Source: Sphingobium estronivorans
GTDB lineage: Bacteria; Pseudomonadota; Alphaproteobacteria; Sphingomonadales; Sphingomonadaceae
Reading direction: 5' to 3'
DNA length: 64,000 nucleotides
NCBI RefSeq assembly: GCF_008692605.1
Contig: NZ_LFCT01000015.1
Span: 1 to 64,000 of the forward strand
Shown: positions 40,067 through 49,257 of the stretch, piece after piece
How the letters are laid out: every line of letters begins with the position of its first letter
Numbering within the stretch: position 1 is the first letter of the stretch
Notes under the pieces: model-generated
Databases searched by the model: none
Told to the model about the DNA's origin: nothing
The model's input: only the letters and a program-made list of their open reading frames with translations
Position numbers and translations under genes: made by a program

Positions 40067-40237
40067 ATGACGACGAACAAAAATCCGACCGGCGCGGGGG
40101 CGATCATCGCGCTGATGATCCTGGGCGGCACCATAGTGGGCGGGCTGTTGGGCCAGCCGAGCCTCGGCCTGCTGGCGGGCACGGCGCTGGGCTTTGTCAT
40201 CGCCCTGCTGCTGTGGCTGCGTGAACGCGGGAAATAG
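40067..40237 (+). CDS. Small two-helix membrane protein, 56 residues
   Basis: Nearly all hydrophobic: AGAIIALMILGGTIVGGLLGQPSLGLLAGTALGFVIALLLWLRERGK, two short transmembrane segments with a glycine-rich turn. CAAGGGG precedes the ATG at 40067. Together with the PQQ-type dehydrogenase 51 nt downstream it could form an operon. No named family recognised. Confidence 0.6.
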   Translation: MTTNKNPTGAGAIIALMILGGTIVGGLLGQPSLGLLAGTALGFVIALLLWLRERGK

Positions 40238-40288
40238 CGTCATTTCCAGCCCTTGCCGGGCGAACCATCGAAGCATAAACGGGGGGCC

Positions 40289-41617
40289 ATGAAGAAGCAT
40301 CTGATCGCGCTCACCCTGATCGTGCTGGTCCTGCTGGGCGGCGCCTTTCTCTATTTTTCGCGCGGCGATACGGCGCAGTTGCCGGACGGCGCCGATGTGG
40401 GGAAAGAGCCGGTCTTCACCAGTCCGCGCAGCGAGATGATCCCGACGATGAACGTCGCGGACGCGATGCCGTGGAAGGCGGGGGAAAAACCCGTTCCGGC
40501 CAAGGGGCTGAAGGTCGATCGCTTTGCCGATGGACTGGACCATCCCCGCTCGCTGCTGCGCCTGCCCAATGGCGACGTGCTGGTGGCGGAAACCAACAGC
40601 CCGACCCGACCGACGACAGGCATCGTCAACCGGGTGATGAACTATCTGATGAACAAGGCGGGCGCGGGTGGTCCTTCGGCCAACCGCATCACCCTGCTGC
40701 GCGACGCCGACGGCGACGGCAAGGCCGAGACCAAGACCGCTTTCCTGACCGGCCTCAACTCGCCCTATGGCATGGCGCTGGTCGGGGACATGCTGTACGT
40801 CGCCAATACCGATGCGCTGATGGCCTTCCCCTATAAGGAGGGCGAGGTGAAGATCAGCGACAAGGGCCGCAAGATCCTGAACCTGCCGGCGCAGGCGCCG
40901 AACATGCACTGGACCCGCAGCTTGGTGGCGAGCCCGCAGGGACTGCTCTATGTCGGCGTCGGAGCGAACAGCAATATCGGCGAGAATGACCTGGAGACGG
41001 AGGCCAATCGCGCCGCCGTGCTGGAGGTCAATCCCAGGACCGGCGACTATCGCATCTATGCTTCGGGGCTGCGCAATCCGGTGGGCCTTGCGTTCGAACC
41101 GAAAAGCGGCGCGCTGTGGGGCGTGGTCAATGAGCGCGACATGCTGGGCAGCGATCTGGTGCCCGATTATCTGACGCGGGTGGAATTTGGCGGCTTCTAT
41201 GGCTGGCCCTGGAATTATTGGGGCGGTTATGAGGACCGCCGCGTCCAGCCGCAGCGGCCGGAAGTCCGCGAATATACCAAGCGACCCGATTATGCGCTGG
41301 GCAATCATGTGGCGCCGCTCGGCCTTGCCTTTGCCGACAAGGTGACGCTGGGCGCGCCCTATGCCAACGGCGCTTTCGTGGGGCTGCACGGCAGTTGGAA
41401 CCGCAAGCCGATGGCGGGCTACAAGCTGGTGTTCATACCCTTTGCCGACAATGGCGAAGTGGGCAAGGCCAAGCCGGTCGACGTGCTGACGGGCTTCCTC
41501 GACGCCAAGAATGAGGCGCGCGGACGACCGGTGGATGTCACCGCCGATGCCAAGGGCGCGTTGCTGGTCAGCGACGACGTGGGCGGGGTCGTGTGGCGGG
41601 TGACGCCGGCGAAATAA
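40289..41617 (+). CDS. PQQ-dependent sugar dehydrogenase / sorbosone dehydrogenase family protein
   Basis: A 442-residue periplasmic beta-propeller protein. The N-terminal anchor or signal is MKKHLIALTLIVLVLLGGAFLYF. The propeller shows LDHPRSLLRLPNGDVLVAETNSP, NSPYGMALVGDMLYVANTDALMAFPY, HWTRSLVASPQGLLYVGVGANSN, YASGLRNPVGLAFEPKSGALWGVVNERDMLGSDLVPDYLT and GSWNRKPMAGYKLVFIPF, matching the soluble glucose/sorbosone dehydrogenase fold. PQQ and calcium use are predicted by family; the substrate is not. GGGGGG precedes the ATG at 40289. Confidence 0.85.
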   Translation: MKKHLIALTLIVLVLLGGAFLYFSRGDTAQLPDGADVGKEPVFTSPRSEMIPTMNVADAMPWKAGEKPVPAKGLKVDRFADGLDHPRSLLRLPNGDVLVAETNSPTRPTTGIVNRVMNYLMNKAGAGGPSANRITLLRDADGDGKAETKTAFLTGLNSPYGMALVGDMLYVANTDALMAFPYKEGEVKISDKGRKILNLPAQAPNMHWTRSLVASPQGLLYVGVGANSNIGENDLETEANRAAVLEVNPRTGDYRIYASGLRNPVGLAFEPKSGALWGVVNERDMLGSDLVPDYLTRVEFGGFYGWPWNYWGGYEDRRVQPQRPEVREYTKRPDYALGNHVAPLGLAFADKVTLGAPYANGAFVGLHGSWNRKPMAGYKLVFIPFADNGEVGKAKPVDVLTGFLDAKNEARGRPVDVTADAKGALLVSDDVGGVVWRVTPAK

Positions 41618-41632
41618 GGTTCGGCGCCGACC

Positions 41633-42451
41633 TCAGACGGTCAAGCCATTCCGCCCTGCCAGTTCGACCACATATTGCCAGGCCACGCGACCCGAGCGGC
41701 TGCCGCGCTGGGTCGCCCACTGGATCGCGTCGAGCGGTTCGAAACCGAGGCCGAGTTTTGCCGCATAGCCGCTGACGATCGCGACATAAGCGTCCTGATC
41801 GATGGCGTGAAAACCCAGGCTCAGGCCGAAGCGATCCGACAGCGCCATCTTGTCGTCGATAACGTCGCGCGGATTGACGGGATCGTCCTGCTCCGACAGG
41901 TGGCGCGGCACGATATGGCGGCGATTGGAGGTGACATAGAGCCGCACATTGGCCGGGCGCGCCGTCGTGCCGCCCTGAAGCAGCGACCGCAGCGACCGCG
42001 CGTCACCCACGCCATGTTCATCGAAGCCCAGATCGTCGAGGAACAGGATGAAGGGCCGCTGCGAGTCGCGCAGGATCGCGAAAAGCTGCGGCAGGCTGGC
42101 CAGTTCATCGATCGCGCATTGCAGCAGGGCGATGTCCTGCCCTTCGGCTTGCAGCTTGCCGACGACCGAGGCAACCACCGCGGACTTGCCGGTGCCGCGC
42201 GCGCCCCAGAGCAGCACGTCATGCGCGGCATGGCCGGCGGCATGGCGCTGGCTGTTTTCGAGCAGCGCGCTCTTCTGAGCATCGATGCCGGTCAGCAGAT
42301 CGTAATCCACCGGCGCGAAAGCCTCCACCGGGCGGATGGTGGCGCCGTTCCAGACATAGCTGGGCGCGGCGGCCAGATCGGCAGAGGAAGCAGGCGGCGG
42401 CGCGATCCGTTCCAGCGCTTCGGCGATGCGGGTGAGAAGAGCGTCGTTCAT
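41633..42451 (-). CDS. DUF815 AAA+ family ATPase
   Basis: A 272-residue single AAA+ domain protein of DUF815. Walker A is LLWGARGTGKSAVVASVV; Walker B is PFILFLDDLGFDE. It also shows YVTSNRRHIVPRHLSEQDD and DRFGLSLGFHAIDQDAY sensor regions. The N-terminal segment YDLLTGIDAQKSALLENSQRH is typical. Family function is not established. It faces the PQQ dehydrogenase and is divergent from the threonylcarbamoyl-AMP synthase gene. Confidence 0.85.
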   Translation of the reverse strand: MNDALLTRIAEALERIAPPPASSADLAAAPSYVWNGATIRPVEAFAPVDYDLLTGIDAQKSALLENSQRHAAGHAAHDVLLWGARGTGKSAVVASVVGKLQAEGQDIALLQCAIDELASLPQLFAILRDSQRPFILFLDDLGFDEHGVGDARSLRSLLQGGTTARPANVRLYVTSNRRHIVPRHLSEQDDPVNPRDVIDDKMALSDRFGLSLGFHAIDQDAYVAIVSGYAAKLGLGFEPLDAIQWATQRGSRSGRVAWQYVVELAGRNGLTV

Positions 42452-42562
42452 GGGTCCAGCGCTTAACCCCCCGCTGCTTCATCGGCAAGCAGGGCCGCCA
42501 TGTCATTCTTCTGTAGCAATGGCCTTTTACTTGACGGCCAGCGAGGTTTATATCGCGGGGCC

Positions 42563-43531
42563 GTGACCATCCCAAATCCAGTCTTTTCCACCCGAATAAG
42601 CCGCTATGGCAGCGAAGCGCTGCGCGAGGCGGCATTGCTGATCCGTGCGGGCGAACCCGTCGCCGTGCCGACCGAGACGGTCTATGGCCTGGCCGCCGAT
42701 GCCACCGATTCCCATGCGGTGGCGGCGATCTACAGCGCCAAGGGGCGTCCCAGCTTCAATCCGCTGATCGTGCATGTCGCGGACAAGGACATGGCGGAGC
42801 GGCTCGCGGAATTTTCCCCCGTGGCCGATAAACTGGCGGCACGCTTCTGGCCCGGCGCGCTGACGCTGGTGCTGCCGGTCCGGGCCGACAGCGGCCTGTC
42901 GCCGCTGGTGACGGCGGGGTTGCCCACCGTGGCGTTGCGCCTGCCCGCCCATCCGGCGATGCGAGCGCTGATCCGGGAGAGCGGGCGGCCGCTCGCCGCG
43001 CCCTCGGCCAATCGCAGCGGGTCGATCAGCCCGACACGGGCGGAGCATGTGCTCGCCAGCCTCAACGGCAAGATCCGCATGATCCTCGACGAAGGCCCGA
43101 CCAGCGAGGGCGTGGAATCCACCATCGCCGCGCCGGAGGAGAAGCGCATCCGCTTGCTGCGGCCCGGTCCGATAACCGCGGAGATGCTTCAGCAGGCCAC
43201 GCGCCTGCCGGTCGTAACGGGCGCGGACATGGGGACGGATAAGGCGAAGATCGAGGCGCCGGGCCAGCTCGAAAGCCATTATGCGCCGTCCAAGCCAGTG
43301 CGGCTGAACGCGCTGAAGGCGGAGAAGGACGAATATCTGATCGGCTTCGGGCTGATGCCCTGTCACATGAACCTCAGCCCCGATGCCGATGTGCGGGAGG
43401 CTGCGGCCAATCTATTCGCAGCGCTGCACATTGCGGACGCCAGCGCGGCCGAACGGATCGCGGTGGCGCCGATTCCGAATGAGGGGATCGGGGTGGCGAT
43501 CAACGACAGGCTGAAGCGGGCGGCGGCTTAG
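42563..43531 (+). CDS. L-threonylcarbamoyladenylate synthase (Sua5/YrdC)
   Basis: Makes threonylcarbamoyl-AMP from threonine, bicarbonate and ATP for the t6A37 tRNA modification. The 322-residue protein has the YrdC domain: PVAVPTETVYGLAADATDSHAVAAIYSAKGRPSFNPLIVHV, RFWPGALTLVLP, and PLAAPSANRSGSISPT. The additional C-terminal Sua5 domain is about 100 residues (ESHYAPSKPVRL...), placing it in the longer Sua5 class. I chose GTG at 42563; the frame also opens at 42500 with ATG. Confidence 0.92.
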   Translation: MTIPNPVFSTRISRYGSEALREAALLIRAGEPVAVPTETVYGLAADATDSHAVAAIYSAKGRPSFNPLIVHVADKDMAERLAEFSPVADKLAARFWPGALTLVLPVRADSGLSPLVTAGLPTVALRLPAHPAMRALIRESGRPLAAPSANRSGSISPTRAEHVLASLNGKIRMILDEGPTSEGVESTIAAPEEKRIRLLRPGPITAEMLQQATRLPVVTGADMGTDKAKIEAPGQLESHYAPSKPVRLNALKAEKDEYLIGFGLMPCHMNLSPDADVREAAANLFAALHIADASAAERIAVAPIPNEGIGVAINDRLKRAAA

Positions 43532-43544
43532 GACCGATTCCTCC

Positions 43545-43811
43545 TTACCCGCAATTGTCATAGCCGGCACGACGGCATTCACGGCGGCGCTGCTCTTCCT
43601 CTTTCTTGCGTTCGTGAGCATCACGCGCTTCCTGTTTGCGCATCTTGCGGCCGTAATTGCGGTCGGCCTCTTCCTGGCTGGTCGTGCTCCAGTCGACCAC
43701 CTGCCCGCCGGCGCGCACCGGCAGGGTGACCACATTCGCCGCCGTCCGGGCGATACAGCCGGGCAGGATCAGCAACAGCGCCGGCGTCGTGAGCAACATT
43801 ATCCGTTTCAT
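43545..43811 (-). CDS. Small lipoprotein with charged helical tail, 88 residues
   Basis: Signal and lipobox MKRIMLLTTPALLLILPGCIARTA, Cys19 lipidated. The mature part, VVTLPVRAGGQVVDWSTTSQEEADRNYGRKMRKQEARDAHERKKEEEQRRRECRRAGYDNCG, is strongly charged and helical with two Cys near the end. GGAAGGCGA precedes the ATG at 43811. Similar small lipoproteins occur in sphingomonads; function unknown. It is convergent with the upstream gene by a 13-nt gap. Confidence 0.72.
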   Translation of the reverse strand: MKRIMLLTTPALLLILPGCIARTAANVVTLPVRAGGQVVDWSTTSQEEADRNYGRKMRKQEARDAHERKKEEEQRRRECRRAGYDNCG

Positions 43812-43887
43812 TCGCCTTCCCCGGCTTGCCTCTGGATCGCAACCTAAAGACGTAAACGGCAAGGGCAAGCCGTTGGCGACGAACGGT

Positions 43888-43948
43888 ATACCAAAGCTCG
43901 ATGAGCTTGACTCATCGGGCTTTGGGTAAGCCCGTGCGGCGCTTGAGC
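43888..43948. repeat. 61-nt hairpin repeat element, copy 2
   Basis: Reverse-orientation copy of the element at 1680-1740. The stem CCAAAGCTCGATGAG/CTCATCGGGCTTTGG (43891-43905 with 43911-43925) keeps the fold, with one wobble. Two base pairs differ from copy 1 by changes on both strands. Lies between the small lipoprotein and msrA genes. Confidence 0.8.
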
Positions 43949-43989
43949 ATGTCCAAGGCGTGATGCGTCAGCATCTCAGCGCCTTGCTA

Positions 43990-44523
43990 TTAACCGTCGA
44001 TACGCTCGGCAAAGCCCTTGCGGAGCTTGGCGAGTTTGGGCGGGATCACGGCCATGCAATAGGGATTGCGGTCCCCTGCCCGTTCCCAATATTTCTGGTG
44101 ATAATCCTCGGCCGGATACCAGGGAGCGTCCGGCTCTATGGCGGTGACGATGGGGTTCGCCTGATCGACCTGCGCGCGCTCGATGCCCGCCTTTGCCTCC
44201 GCCGCCTGTTCAGGCGAATGGGGAAAGATTGCGGAGCGATATTGGGTGCCGATGTCATTGCCCTGACGGTTCAGCGTCGTCGGGTCATGGGTGGCGAAGA
44301 AAATGTCCAGCAGATCGCCATAGCTGATAACCGCAGGGTCATAGCGGACGCGGATCGCCTCGGCATGGCCGGTCGCGCCGGAGCACACCTGCTCATAGGT
44401 CGGATCGGGCAGCATGCCGCCGATATAACCGCTTTCGACAGCCTTCACGCCCTTGAGGTTCTGGTACACCGCCTCGGTGCACCAGAAACAACCGCCGGCC
44501 AGGGTTGCGATCTCTTCCGCCAT
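43990..44523 (-). CDS. msrA: Peptide-methionine (S)-S-oxide reductase
   Basis: Repairs S-form methionine sulfoxide in proteins. A 177-residue MsrA with the active-site [15 protein letters not shown](M)[26 protein letters not shown] and the [26 protein letters not shown] substrate region. The usual length of a free-standing MsrA. No msrB is adjacent. Confidence 0.95.
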   Translation of the reverse strand: MAEEIATLAGGCFWCTEAVYQNLKGVKAVESGYIGGMLPDPTYEQVCSGATGHAEAIRVRYDPAVISYGDLLDIFFATHDPTTLNRQGNDIGTQYRSAIFPHSPEQAAEAKAGIERAQVDQANPIVTAIEPDAPWYPAEDYHQKYWERAGDRNPYCMAVIPPKLAKLRKGFAERIDG

Positions 44524-44577
44524 TTGTCCGTCCTTATCCTGCCCTGCTCATAGCATGGCCCGCACAGATAGGGACTG

Positions 44578-46284
44578 TCAGGCCGCCGTTCCAGTCTGCG
44601 CCTTCGCGCTTTCCGCCTTGGCCCGCTCCTCCGCCACCAGTTCCTTGCGGGACAGCTTGCCGACCAGCGTCTTGGGAAGGTTCAGGCGCACTTCGACCTC
44701 GCTCACCCGCTCATGCTTGCCGAGTTGGGGATTGAGCCACTCCTTGAGCGCCCCGCCGTCAATCTCCGCGCCCTCCTGAAGCGTTACGAAAGCCTTGGGA
44801 CACTCGCCGCGATAGGGGTCGGGGATGCCGATCACCAGCGCTTCCTTGACCGCCGGATGATGGTAGAGGACCGCCTCGACCTGGCTGGGGAAGACCTTGA
44901 AGCCGCCGACCGCGATCATGTCCTTCAGCCGGTCGACGATCTTCACATAGCCGTCCTCGTCGATCAGTCCGACGTCGCCCGTGCGCAGCCAGCCGTCGAC
45001 GAACACTTCCGCATCGGCATCCGGTCGCTGCCAATAGCCCTTCATGATCTGCGGCCCGGCAAAGACCAGTTCGCCCGGTTCGCCGTCAGGTGGCGGGCGG
45101 GTCGGGTCCTCCCGGTCGACCAGCTTGACGCGGGTGCCGGGGACCGGCTGCCCCACGGTGCCGGCCTTGTTCAGCCCCTCATAGGGATTGGAGCAGACGA
45201 CCGGACTGCTTTCGGTCAGGCCATAGCCTTCGACCAGTTTCGAGCCGGTCAGCGCCTCGAACCGCTGCTTGACCTCCAGCGGCAGCGGCGCTCCGCCGGA
45301 AATGCAGAGGCGCAGCGAGGAGAAGTCGATATTGGGCGTCGCCGGATGATCGAGCAGCGCCTGATACATGGTCGGCACGCCGGGCAGCGAGGTCGCCTTG
45401 GTCCGCTGAAGCGCGGCCAGAACCTGCGTCCCATCGAAGCGGGGCAGCATCACCATCTCCCCGCCATTCAGCACCGTGCGGTTCAGGACGCAGGTGTTGG
45501 CGAAGACATGGAAGAAGGGCAGCACCGCCAATATGCGGTCAGGCGCTTCGGGATGCGGATCGATCAGGCGGACCTGCCGGGCATTGGCGGTCAGATTCTG
45601 ATGGGTGAGCATCGCGCCCTTGGGCCGGCCCGTGGTGCCGCCGGTATATTGCAGCAGGGCAACGTCATTTTCCGGGTCGATGGCAACCGGCGCGGCGTCT
45701 TCGCCATGGCGCAGCAGCTGGGCATAATGGGTGATGCGCGGATCGTGCGGGACATGGGCGGTCTCGGCGCGCTTGAAGAGGCGGAAGAGGACCGACTTGG
45801 CCGGGGGCAGAACCTCCGCCACGCAGCCGACGACAAGCCGCTCCAGGCTGCTGTTGTCCAGCACCTCCAGCGCGGTCGGCAACAACGCCTTCGCCGACAG
45901 GGTGAAGAGGATCTTCGTGCCGCTGTCCTCGACCTGATGTTCCAGTTCGGCAGCGGTGTAGAGGGGCGAGAAGTTGACGACCGTGGCTCCGGCCATCATC
46001 GCGCCATAATAGGCCGCGACATAATGCGGCACGTTGGGGAGGTAGAGGCCCACCCGATCGCCCTGCCGAATGCCCAGATCCTGCAAGCCCCTGGCGACGC
46101 GCCGGATGATGCGGAGCATGTCGCCATAGGTCGTCTTGCGCCCCATGAAGTCGATCATCGCCGCATCGGGGTTGGCCGTCGCACTGCCCACCACCATGTC
46201 GACCATGGACAGAGGGGGGAATGCCTGCTCCCAGGCTGAGGGGTGATTGTAACGGGTTTTCCAGATATTTTCGCTGCTCTCCAT
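44578..46284 (-). CDS. fadD: Long-chain-fatty-acid--CoA ligase
   Basis: A 568-residue acyl-CoA synthetase (ANL superfamily), activating fatty acids through an acyl-AMP. The P-loop ALLQYTGGTTGRPKGAMLTH, the GYGLTESSPVV motif, WLRTGDVGLIDEDGYVKIVDRLKDMIAVGGFKVFPSQVEAVL (ATP/AMP site and hinge), and the C-terminal PKTLVGKLSRKEL with catalytic Lys are all intact. It is separated from the upstream trcR by a strong terminator. Chain-length preference is inferred from closest family resemblance. Confidence 0.92.
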   Translation of the reverse strand: MESSENIWKTRYNHPSAWEQAFPPLSMVDMVVGSATANPDAAMIDFMGRKTTYGDMLRIIRRVARGLQDLGIRQGDRVGLYLPNVPHYVAAYYGAMMAGATVVNFSPLYTAAELEHQVEDSGTKILFTLSAKALLPTALEVLDNSSLERLVVGCVAEVLPPAKSVLFRLFKRAETAHVPHDPRITHYAQLLRHGEDAAPVAIDPENDVALLQYTGGTTGRPKGAMLTHQNLTANARQVRLIDPHPEAPDRILAVLPFFHVFANTCVLNRTVLNGGEMVMLPRFDGTQVLAALQRTKATSLPGVPTMYQALLDHPATPNIDFSSLRLCISGGAPLPLEVKQRFEALTGSKLVEGYGLTESSPVVCSNPYEGLNKAGTVGQPVPGTRVKLVDREDPTRPPPDGEPGELVFAGPQIMKGYWQRPDADAEVFVDGWLRTGDVGLIDEDGYVKIVDRLKDMIAVGGFKVFPSQVEAVLYHHPAVKEALVIGIPDPYRGECPKAFVTLQEGAEIDGGALKEWLNPQLGKHERVSEVEVRLNLPKTLVGKLSRKELVAEERAKAESAKAQTGTAA

Positions 46285-46336
46285 GGCAACAGGTGTAAGT
46301 CACCCCTTCCCTTTACGCAAGCGTAAAGCCCGACGA

Positions 46337-46372
46337 AAAAGGCCGCGCCTCCTTGCCGAGGCGCGGCCTTTT
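46337..46372 (-). terminator. Rho-independent terminator of trcR
   Basis: A 14-bp stem AAAAGGCCGCGCCT/AGGCGCGGCCTTTT (46337-46350 with 46359-46372) with an 8-nt loop, flanked by A/T runs on both sides so it can work in either direction. It sits 50 nt after the trcR stop codon and before the fadD start. Confidence 0.9.
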
Positions 46373-46422
46373 CGGCGGATGTCCGGCCATCACTCCGTCA
46401 GCGACGGAATGACGTTACGGCA

Positions 46423-47121
46423 TCAGACATGGCCCTTATTGTCGCTGAACGGATCGAGGATTTTGGCAACGCCCGAAATGAGGTCGGATTCAGCCTTCAG
46501 CGCCTCTTCCGCGCGGCGGGACGCGTCCTCACGCTCGCGGCGCAGTTCGTTGATCAGCGCCTCGCGGTCGCCATCCAGACGCGAATCGGTCGGCGTTTCG
46601 ATGCCCGCCTTCTTCGCGGCCTTGGCGACCAGCGCATCCAGTTCCCGCTGCGAGCAGAGGCCCAGCGTCACCGGGTCCTTGGGCACGATGTTGGAGATGT
46701 TCCAGTGGGTGCGGTCGCGGATCGCGGCGATGGTGGTGCGGGTGGTGCCGATCAGCTTGCCGATGGCGCCGTCCGAAATTTCCGGATGGTTGCGCAGGAT
46801 CCAGGCGATGCCATCGGGCTTGTCCTGACGCTTGGACACCGGCGTGTAGCGCGGCCCCTTGGTCCGGCGGACCGGCTCGGGGCCTTTCAGCATCTTCAGG
46901 CGGTAATCGGGGTTCGCCTCGCCCTTGTGAATCTCTTCCATGGTGATTTCATGGGCGCGGACCGGGTCACGGCCGGTATATTTGGTGCCGGCGGTATCGT
47001 CGGCGATCGCCTGCACTTCCAGAATGTGCAGCCCGCAAAATTCCGCGATCTGATCGAAGCTCAGGGCGCTGTTGTCGACCAGCCAGCTGGCGGTCGCATG
47101 GGGCATGAGAGGCTGGGACAC
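46423..47121 (-). CDS. trcR: Cell-cycle transcriptional regulator TrcR (DUF1013)
   Basis: A 232-residue protein of DUF1013, named TrcR after studies in Sinorhizobium/alphaproteobacterial cell-cycle control. N-terminal blocks MPHATASWLVDNSALSFDQIAEFCGLHILEVQAIAD and DPVRAHEITMEEI, then a helix-turn-helix-like segment DGIAWILRNHPEISDGAIGKLIGTTRTTIAAIRDRTHWN, and a charged C-terminal coiled coil. Length is as expected. Probable role in transcription at the cell cycle; direct targets unknown. Confidence 0.92.
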   Translation of the reverse strand: MSQPLMPHATASWLVDNSALSFDQIAEFCGLHILEVQAIADDTAGTKYTGRDPVRAHEITMEEIHKGEANPDYRLKMLKGPEPVRRTKGPRYTPVSKRQDKPDGIAWILRNHPEISDGAIGKLIGTTRTTIAAIRDRTHWNISNIVPKDPVTLGLCSQRELDALVAKAAKKAGIETPTDSRLDGDREALINELRREREDASRRAEEALKAESDLISGVAKILDPFSDNKGHV

Positions 47122-47150
47122 GGGAATTCTCCGGCACTAAAAACGATAAG

Positions 47151-47171
47151 GGCCGCCCAAGCAGGGCGGCC
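47151..47171 (-). terminator. Hairpin between the glycosyltransferase and trcR genes
   Basis: GGCCGCCC/GGGCGGCC (47151-47158 with 47164-47171) with a 5-nt loop. On the minus strand it lies 49 nt after the glycosyltransferase stop and is followed by CTTATCGTTTTT, so the T-tract is offset. It is a likely but imperfect terminator. Confidence 0.55.
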
Positions 47172-47220
47172 ACGCCCGACCTGAGATAGTGCATCCCGCC
47201 GCGCCGGGCAAGGAAAAGCG

Positions 47221-48249
47221 TCAGGCGGCGCTGTCCAGCACGTCCGGGTCGATATTGTGCAGGCCGTTGAGAAATTCCTGCGCGCTGCGTTCCCAGCTGA
47301 AACCTTGCCCATAAGCGGCGCAGGCATGCCGGTCGCGGGTCAGGGCGGCGGCGATGGCATCCTCCAGCCGGTCGGACAGCGCGCCGGTCTCCGGCGTGAC
47401 GATATCGATGGGACCCGTGACGGGATAGGCGGCGACGGGCGTGCCGCAGGCCAGCGCCTCGATCATGACCAGCCCGAATGTGTCCGTGCGGCTGGGGAAG
47501 ACGAAGACATCGGCGCCCGCATAGGCGCCCGCCAGGTCCGCGCCGAACATCGGCCCCAGGAAACGGGCCTGAGGATATGCCTTTTCCAGCATCGCTCGGG
47601 CTGGACCGTCGCCCACGACGACCTTGGTGCCGGGATGGTCGCTGGCGAGAAAGGCTTCCAGATTCTTCTCCACGGCGACGCGCCCGACATAGAGCTGGAT
47701 CGGACGCGGCAGGCTCCCAAAGGCGGCGGGCGGCATCGCAGCAGGCGTGAAGGCGGAAAGGTCCACGCCCCTGCCCCAGGGCCGCACCTGCGCCAGTCCA
47801 TGGGCGCGCAATTGCTGCCTGACCGATCCGGTCGATACCAGGACGGCTTCGGCCGGGCCGTGGAACCAGCGGATATAGCGCCAGAACCAGGACGCGGGCA
47901 GGCCGGTGCGCTGCGCCACATAATCGGGGAAATGGGTGTGATAGGCCGTGGTGAAGCGGATGCCGCTGCGCAGGCACCAGCGCCGGGCAGCGAGGCAAAG
48001 CGGCCCTTCGGTGGCGAGATGCACCGCGTCAGGCCGAAACGCAGCGATCATCCGCCCCATCACCGTCGAACGGGCGAAGGCCAGCCGGATTTCGGGATAG
48101 GTCGGACAGGGGATCGAGCCGAAAAGATCGGGCGAGATCACCTTCACTTCATGCCCCATCCGCTCCAGTTCCGCCTGGATGGTCTGGAGCGTGCGGACGA
48201 CGCCGTTGACCTGCGGGTTCCAAGCGTCGGTGACGATGACGATCCGCAT
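47221..48249 (-). CDS. Glycosyltransferase family 4 protein
   Basis: A 342-residue GT-B-fold glycosyltransferase. N-terminal MRIVIVTDAWNPQVNGVVRTLQTIQAELERMGHEV, and the C-terminal nucleotide-sugar domain with YVGRVAVEKNLEAFL, VVGDGPARAML, and the SRTDTFGLVMIEALACGTPVAAYPVTGPIDIV E-x7-E-like motif. Resembles bacterial lipid mannosyl/glycosyltransferases. I chose the canonical ATG at 48249; an ATG at 48264 and a GTG at 48273 are in frame. It is 29 nt behind the phosphoesterase gene, so the two are probably co-expressed. Confidence 0.85.
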   Translation of the reverse strand: MRIVIVTDAWNPQVNGVVRTLQTIQAELERMGHEVKVISPDLFGSIPCPTYPEIRLAFARSTVMGRMIAAFRPDAVHLATEGPLCLAARRWCLRSGIRFTTAYHTHFPDYVAQRTGLPASWFWRYIRWFHGPAEAVLVSTGSVRQQLRAHGLAQVRPWGRGVDLSAFTPAAMPPAAFGSLPRPIQLYVGRVAVEKNLEAFLASDHPGTKVVVGDGPARAMLEKAYPQARFLGPMFGADLAGAYAGADVFVFPSRTDTFGLVMIEALACGTPVAAYPVTGPIDIVTPETGALSDRLEDAIAAALTRDRHACAAYGQGFSWERSAQEFLNGLHNIDPDVLDSAA

Positions 48250-48278
48250 GGGGGATGGGCGCATCCGCTCCACGCCTG

Positions 48279-49157
48279 TCAGGCCGCGATCCGCGCGGGT
48301 TCGCCGGCAGTCCGCTTGGCGATCTCTTCGACCCAGTGCAACACTTCCATCCGGCCGTCAAAATGTTCGACCAGCGCGGTGCAGCCTTCGACCCAGTCGC
48401 CGTCATTATAATATTGGACACCCGCGATCTCGCGGATTTCGGCATTGTGGATGTGACCGCAGACCACGCCGTCGACGCCGCGCGATCCAGCTTCATGCGC
48501 CACCACTTCCTCGAAGCGGGAGATGAACTCGACCGCGTTCTTGACCTTGTGCTTGGCCATTTTGCTGAGCGACCAATAGGGCAGTCCCATGCGCTGGCGC
48601 ACCGCGTTCACGACAACATTGACGCGCATCAGCATGGTGTAGGCCGCGTCACCCACAAAGGCGAGCCAGCGATGCGCGAGCATGATCGTGTCGAACTCAT
48701 CGCCATGCAGCACCAGCAGCTTGCGGCCATCGGCGGTTTCATGGATCGCCTTGCGCCGGATTTCCACGCCGCCGAAACTGAGACCGGTGAACTGGCGGAA
48801 CATCTCGTCATGATTGCCGGGGATATAGACGACGCGGGTGCCGCGCTTGGCCCGCTTCATCACGCGCCACACCACATCATTATGCGCCGCAGGCCAATAG
48901 AAGCGCCTCTTCAGTTTCCAGCCGTCGATGATGTCGCCGACCAGATACATGGTGTCACTGTCCACGCTGTCGAGGAAGTCGATCAGCATCTTCGCGTTGC
49001 AGCCGCGCGTGCCGAGGTGGATGTCCGAAATCCAGATGGTGCGATAACGGCGACGCTGCCCCTCCCGTTCGGGAATGGTGAACTTGTCGTCGGCGGCGTC
49101 ATCCCCCTCCGACAAGCCAAAGTCCGCCAGAAAAGGCAGGCGCGTGATGGCGTTCAT
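48279..49157 (-). CDS. UDP-2,3-diacylglucosamine diphosphatase-like metallophosphoesterase
   Basis: A 292-residue calcineurin-like phosphoesterase close to LpxH, with all metal motifs: IWISDIHLGTRG, YLVGDIIDGWKL, YIPGNHDEMFR, VLHGDEFDTIML and VCGHIHNAEI. The N-terminal extension (about 38 residues) and pairing with a glycosyltransferase point to glycolipid or lipid A-related metabolism in the envelope, but the true substrate is not proven by sequence. It is the first gene of a two-gene operon. Confidence 0.85.
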   Translation of the reverse strand: MNAITRLPFLADFGLSEGDDAADDKFTIPEREGQRRRYRTIWISDIHLGTRGCNAKMLIDFLDSVDSDTMYLVGDIIDGWKLKRRFYWPAAHNDVVWRVMKRAKRGTRVVYIPGNHDEMFRQFTGLSFGGVEIRRKAIHETADGRKLLVLHGDEFDTIMLAHRWLAFVGDAAYTMLMRVNVVVNAVRQRMGLPYWSLSKMAKHKVKNAVEFISRFEEVVAHEAGSRGVDGVVCGHIHNAEIREIAGVQYYNDGDWVEGCTALVEHFDGRMEVLHWVEEIAKRTAGEPARIAA

Positions 49158-49257
49158 GATGCGGCCCCTGAGCTGTTTCCCTCAGGAGCGAATCCATAGC
49201 GCCGCTATGTTACAATTCCGCACCAAATATGACGGAAATGCTACGCTTTGCGGGGTG

